Part shown: in pieces, positions 6,618 to 8,515 of the stretch
Layout: each line of letters opens with the position of its first letter
Numbering within the stretch: the first letter of the stretch is position 1
NCBI GenBank assembly: GCA_016704445.1
Contig: JADJAE010000136.1
Location: forward strand, 1 to 8,515
Source of the DNA: Deltaproteobacteria bacterium
GTDB lineage: Bacteria; Myxococcota_A; Polyangia; Polyangiales; Ga0077539
Direction: 5' to 3'
DNA length: 8,515 bases
The notes under the pieces: model-generated
What the model saw: the letters and a program-made list of their open reading frames with translations, nothing else
Databases searched by the model: none
What the model was told of the DNA's origin: nothing
Position numbers and translations under genes: made by a program

Positions 6618-8515
6618 ATGAGTCCCGCCCTCGCTCCTGGTGTCCTCGTCGAGCAACGCTTCGAGCTCGTCACCCGAATGGGTGACCGCGGGTATGGCGA
6701 GAGCTGGAAGGCCCTCGACCGTCGCTTCAAGAACCGCGTGGTGATGCTCAAGTTCCTGCGGCCGGTGCCTGGCGTCGAGGCGTCCGAAGACCTCAACGAT
6801 CACATCAATTCCCTACGCGCCCTGAAGCACAACCAGGTGCTGGCGGTGGTGGGCCACGGCCTCGTCCAGAGCACTCCCTTCCTCGTGCACGAGTACTTCG
6901 AAGGGCGCTCGCTAGGCGCCGGGCTCGACGAGGCGCGCGAGACCGGAGCGCTGCTCCCCCTCCGCCTGCTCGAAGCCCTCTTCGCCAAGGTGGCCGCCGC
7001 CGTCTCTGCCGCGCACCAGACGACAAGGCCCCTGATCCACGGAGGTCTCAACCCCGGCTGCGTGGTGATCCATCGCCTTCCCGGCGAGGAGCTGCAGGTC
7101 CGCGTGCTGGACTTCCGGGCTGCACCGTTACGCCGCGCCCGACCCTCGGCGCCCGCTCGAAGCGCGCGGGCCCTGCTCAACCTCGCGCCGGAGCAGTTCG
7201 AGGGCGCAACGCCCACCGAGGCGACGGACGTCTTCGGCCTGGGCGCGCTCCTCCGCGAGATGATTTTCGGGCCCACCGGAAATGGGCGCCACCCTCGCGC
7301 CGACTGCCCCTCCACCGCCGCCGTCCCGACGTCCCCTCGCCGTCTGGGAGACCGCCGGAGCCGCCCTCCAGAGCGATCCCTCCCAGCGCTTTGCGACCAT
7401 CGAGGCCTTCCTCGCCGAGGTGCAGCAGGCCTGGCAGCAGCCCGTCGACGCCGCACCCGCGCCGAGGCCCGATCCGGCCGCGTCCACCCAGGCCTCCGCC
7501 TCGCCGTCGGGTCCCCGATCGCTCTTCGCCACGCAGCACCACGACCCGCAGGCTCAGGGCGCCGCGCCCTCTGCGGCGGCGTTCGCTTCGCCGACGCCCG
7601 CCCACACGCGCCGCCCGCCCCGTTTCCGTCCGGGAGGCCCTGCGCTACGGATGCCCTCGCTGCAACCCGGCTCCGCCTGTCGCGTTGCCCGCTGCGGTCG
7701 CACGCCCGGTCGTGGTGCAGTCCGTCGAGAACTACGCCGCGACGATGGTGCTCTCCGACCTGCCCGCCGACAGCAACCCCTGGGACCTCTCCTTCAACCC
7801 CGAGAAGTTCGCCCCGGAGGCACCTCGCGCCCGCTCCATGAGCGAGCTGATGCGAAACATCCAGCGTAGCTCCACCGCACCGACAGGCGGTGCCGCCCCC
7901 CGTCCGACGCCAGCGCCCATCGACGCCACCATGGCCATCGACGAGTCCGACCTCGGCGCCACCATCGTCGACCACCCTTCCACTGACGCCGCGCCCACAT
8001 CGACGATGCTCGTGACCGACAGGTCGTCGGGATTCGGGCAGATAACGCTGCGCCCTTTGCGGCCACCATGCCCCTCGTCCCAGAAGCGGCTTCGGCGCGA
8101 AGTCCGCGGCGCACTCCACACTCGACGCGGCCATGGTGCTCCCAGGCCCTCCTCACGGCGCCCTCCTCCACGCAACGCTCAACTCCACCGCGATCCTTCC
8201 CGGACAGCCACCCCCTTCCCGGCCCAGGCTCCTGCCGCTGCGTAGACGCCGTCTGCACTCCCCGAAGGTCGCCAGCCGTCCCATCCGCCCTCCGCCCCGG
8301 TCCAGGCCCCTGCGCCGGCCCCTCTGCCCTATCTGGCCTCCCCGTACCTTCCCCCGCCGCCGCCGCCTCCCATGGAGATCATCGTCGATGAGCTCCCGCA
8401 CGATCAGCGCGACAAGGTCCGCCTCGTCCTACTGATCGCGATGGTGATGGGCTTCATCGCTGTGGTGGTCGTGGTGGGAAAGCTGCTGATCATCGCTGAG
8501 GGCCCGCTCCGCGAA
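6618..8515 (+). CDS. Membrane-anchored Ser/Thr kinase-like protein, probable pseudokinase (3' partial, frameshifted)
   Basis: ATG 6618 is fixed by an in-frame TAA at 6609-6611. Residues ~10-220 follow the Hanks-type kinase plan: glycine loop GDRGYG (22-27), VVMLK with Lys45, hinge-like LVHEYFEG, APEQFEG (190-196) and DVFGLGALLREM with Asp204. The catalytic loop reads HGGLNPGC (141-148) instead of HRDLKPEN, so both the catalytic Asp and the metal-binding Asn are absent. DFG reads DFR (165-167). This suggests a pseudokinase that binds or scaffolds rather than phosphorylates. After a shift near 7269 the helical end of the fold continues (SDPSQRFATIEAFLAEVQQA). Then comes a Pro/Ala-rich linker with Thr-Met motifs, a poly-Pro run (to 8371) and MEIIVDELPHDQRDKVR leading into one transmembrane helix (bases ~8423-8494). 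The window ends just beyond. Further shifts lie near 7609, 8041, 8089 and 8205-8260. The kinase domain is predicted cytoplasmic. Confidence 0.78.
7736..8135 (+). repeat. Recurring (A/S)-(A)-T-M motif in the kinase-like linker
   Basis: Reading through the shifts, the linker carries six short related units: AATMVLSD (7736), DATMAIDESD (7922), GATIVDHP (7955), TSTMLVTD (7997), AATMPLV (8059) and LDAAMVLP (8121). Most have a Thr or Ala before Met or Ile, followed by two or three hydrophobic residues and often an Asp. They are spaced 30-190 bases apart and are protein-level repeats, not DNA repeats. A docking or phospho-acceptor role is conceivable but not shown. Confidence 0.5.

Noticed and set aside
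7260..7290. Programmed ribosomal frameshift in the kinase-like gene
   Set aside because: There is no slippery heptamer with a following structure that I can recognise, and similar shifts occur in four genes, which points to a common technical cause.
6800..8134. Long minus-strand open frame (444 codons) opposite the kinase-like gene
   Set aside because: It is Arg/Ala/Gly-rich without domain patterns and lies opposite a recognisable kinase fold; an expected shadow in GC-rich DNA.
1..8515. CRISPR arrays, insertion sequences, tRNA or rRNA genes
   Set aside because: No regularly spaced DNA repeats, transposase motifs, terminal inverted repeats or tRNA-like cloverleaf sequences were seen.

Overview
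The window is very GC-rich DNA with the gene content of a member of the Myxococcota, most likely a Polyangiales or Sandaracinaceae type. The basis is MopE-type metal-binding lipoproteins with D/V/T-rich tethers, a TPR-PEGA envelope protein, and a Ser/Thr-kinase-like protein with a long Pro/Ala linker and a C-terminal membrane segment. The lineage call rests on protein style only, because no marker gene is present.

Layout: (1) bases 1-1721, plus strand, hold the 3' part of a large secreted protein: an Ig-like domain followed by what looks like a two-barrel BPI/LBP (TULIP) lipid-binding fold. (2) Three minus-strand genes are transcribed 6279 -> 1722: a TPR-PEGA membrane protein (5272-6279), a MopE-motif lipoprotein with a probable beta-propeller (3534-5272, overlapping its upstream neighbour by one base as TGATG), and a second MopE-motif lipoprotein with a beta-rich C-terminus (1722-3450). 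(3) Bases 6280-6617 are a divergent intergenic region. (4) From 6618 to the right edge, plus strand, runs a membrane-anchored kinase-like protein whose catalytic loop is degenerate (pseudokinase), cut off by the window end.

Four of the five genes are interrupted by single-base frameshifts, most of them in short homopolymers. Read through the shifts, each gives a continuous, well-behaved protein. I therefore annotate whole genes across the shifts rather than pieces, and regard sequencing or assembly error as likelier than decay. The exception is the TPR-PEGA gene, which is intact.

The genes look like an envelope or cell-surface module: two outer lipoproteins made with a TPR-PEGA membrane protein, next to a divergent kinase-like receptor and a convergent secreted lipid-binding protein. 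No RNA genes, mobile elements or CRISPR arrays were seen. The most interesting items are the BPI-like protein and the pseudokinase with its recurring Thr-Met motif.
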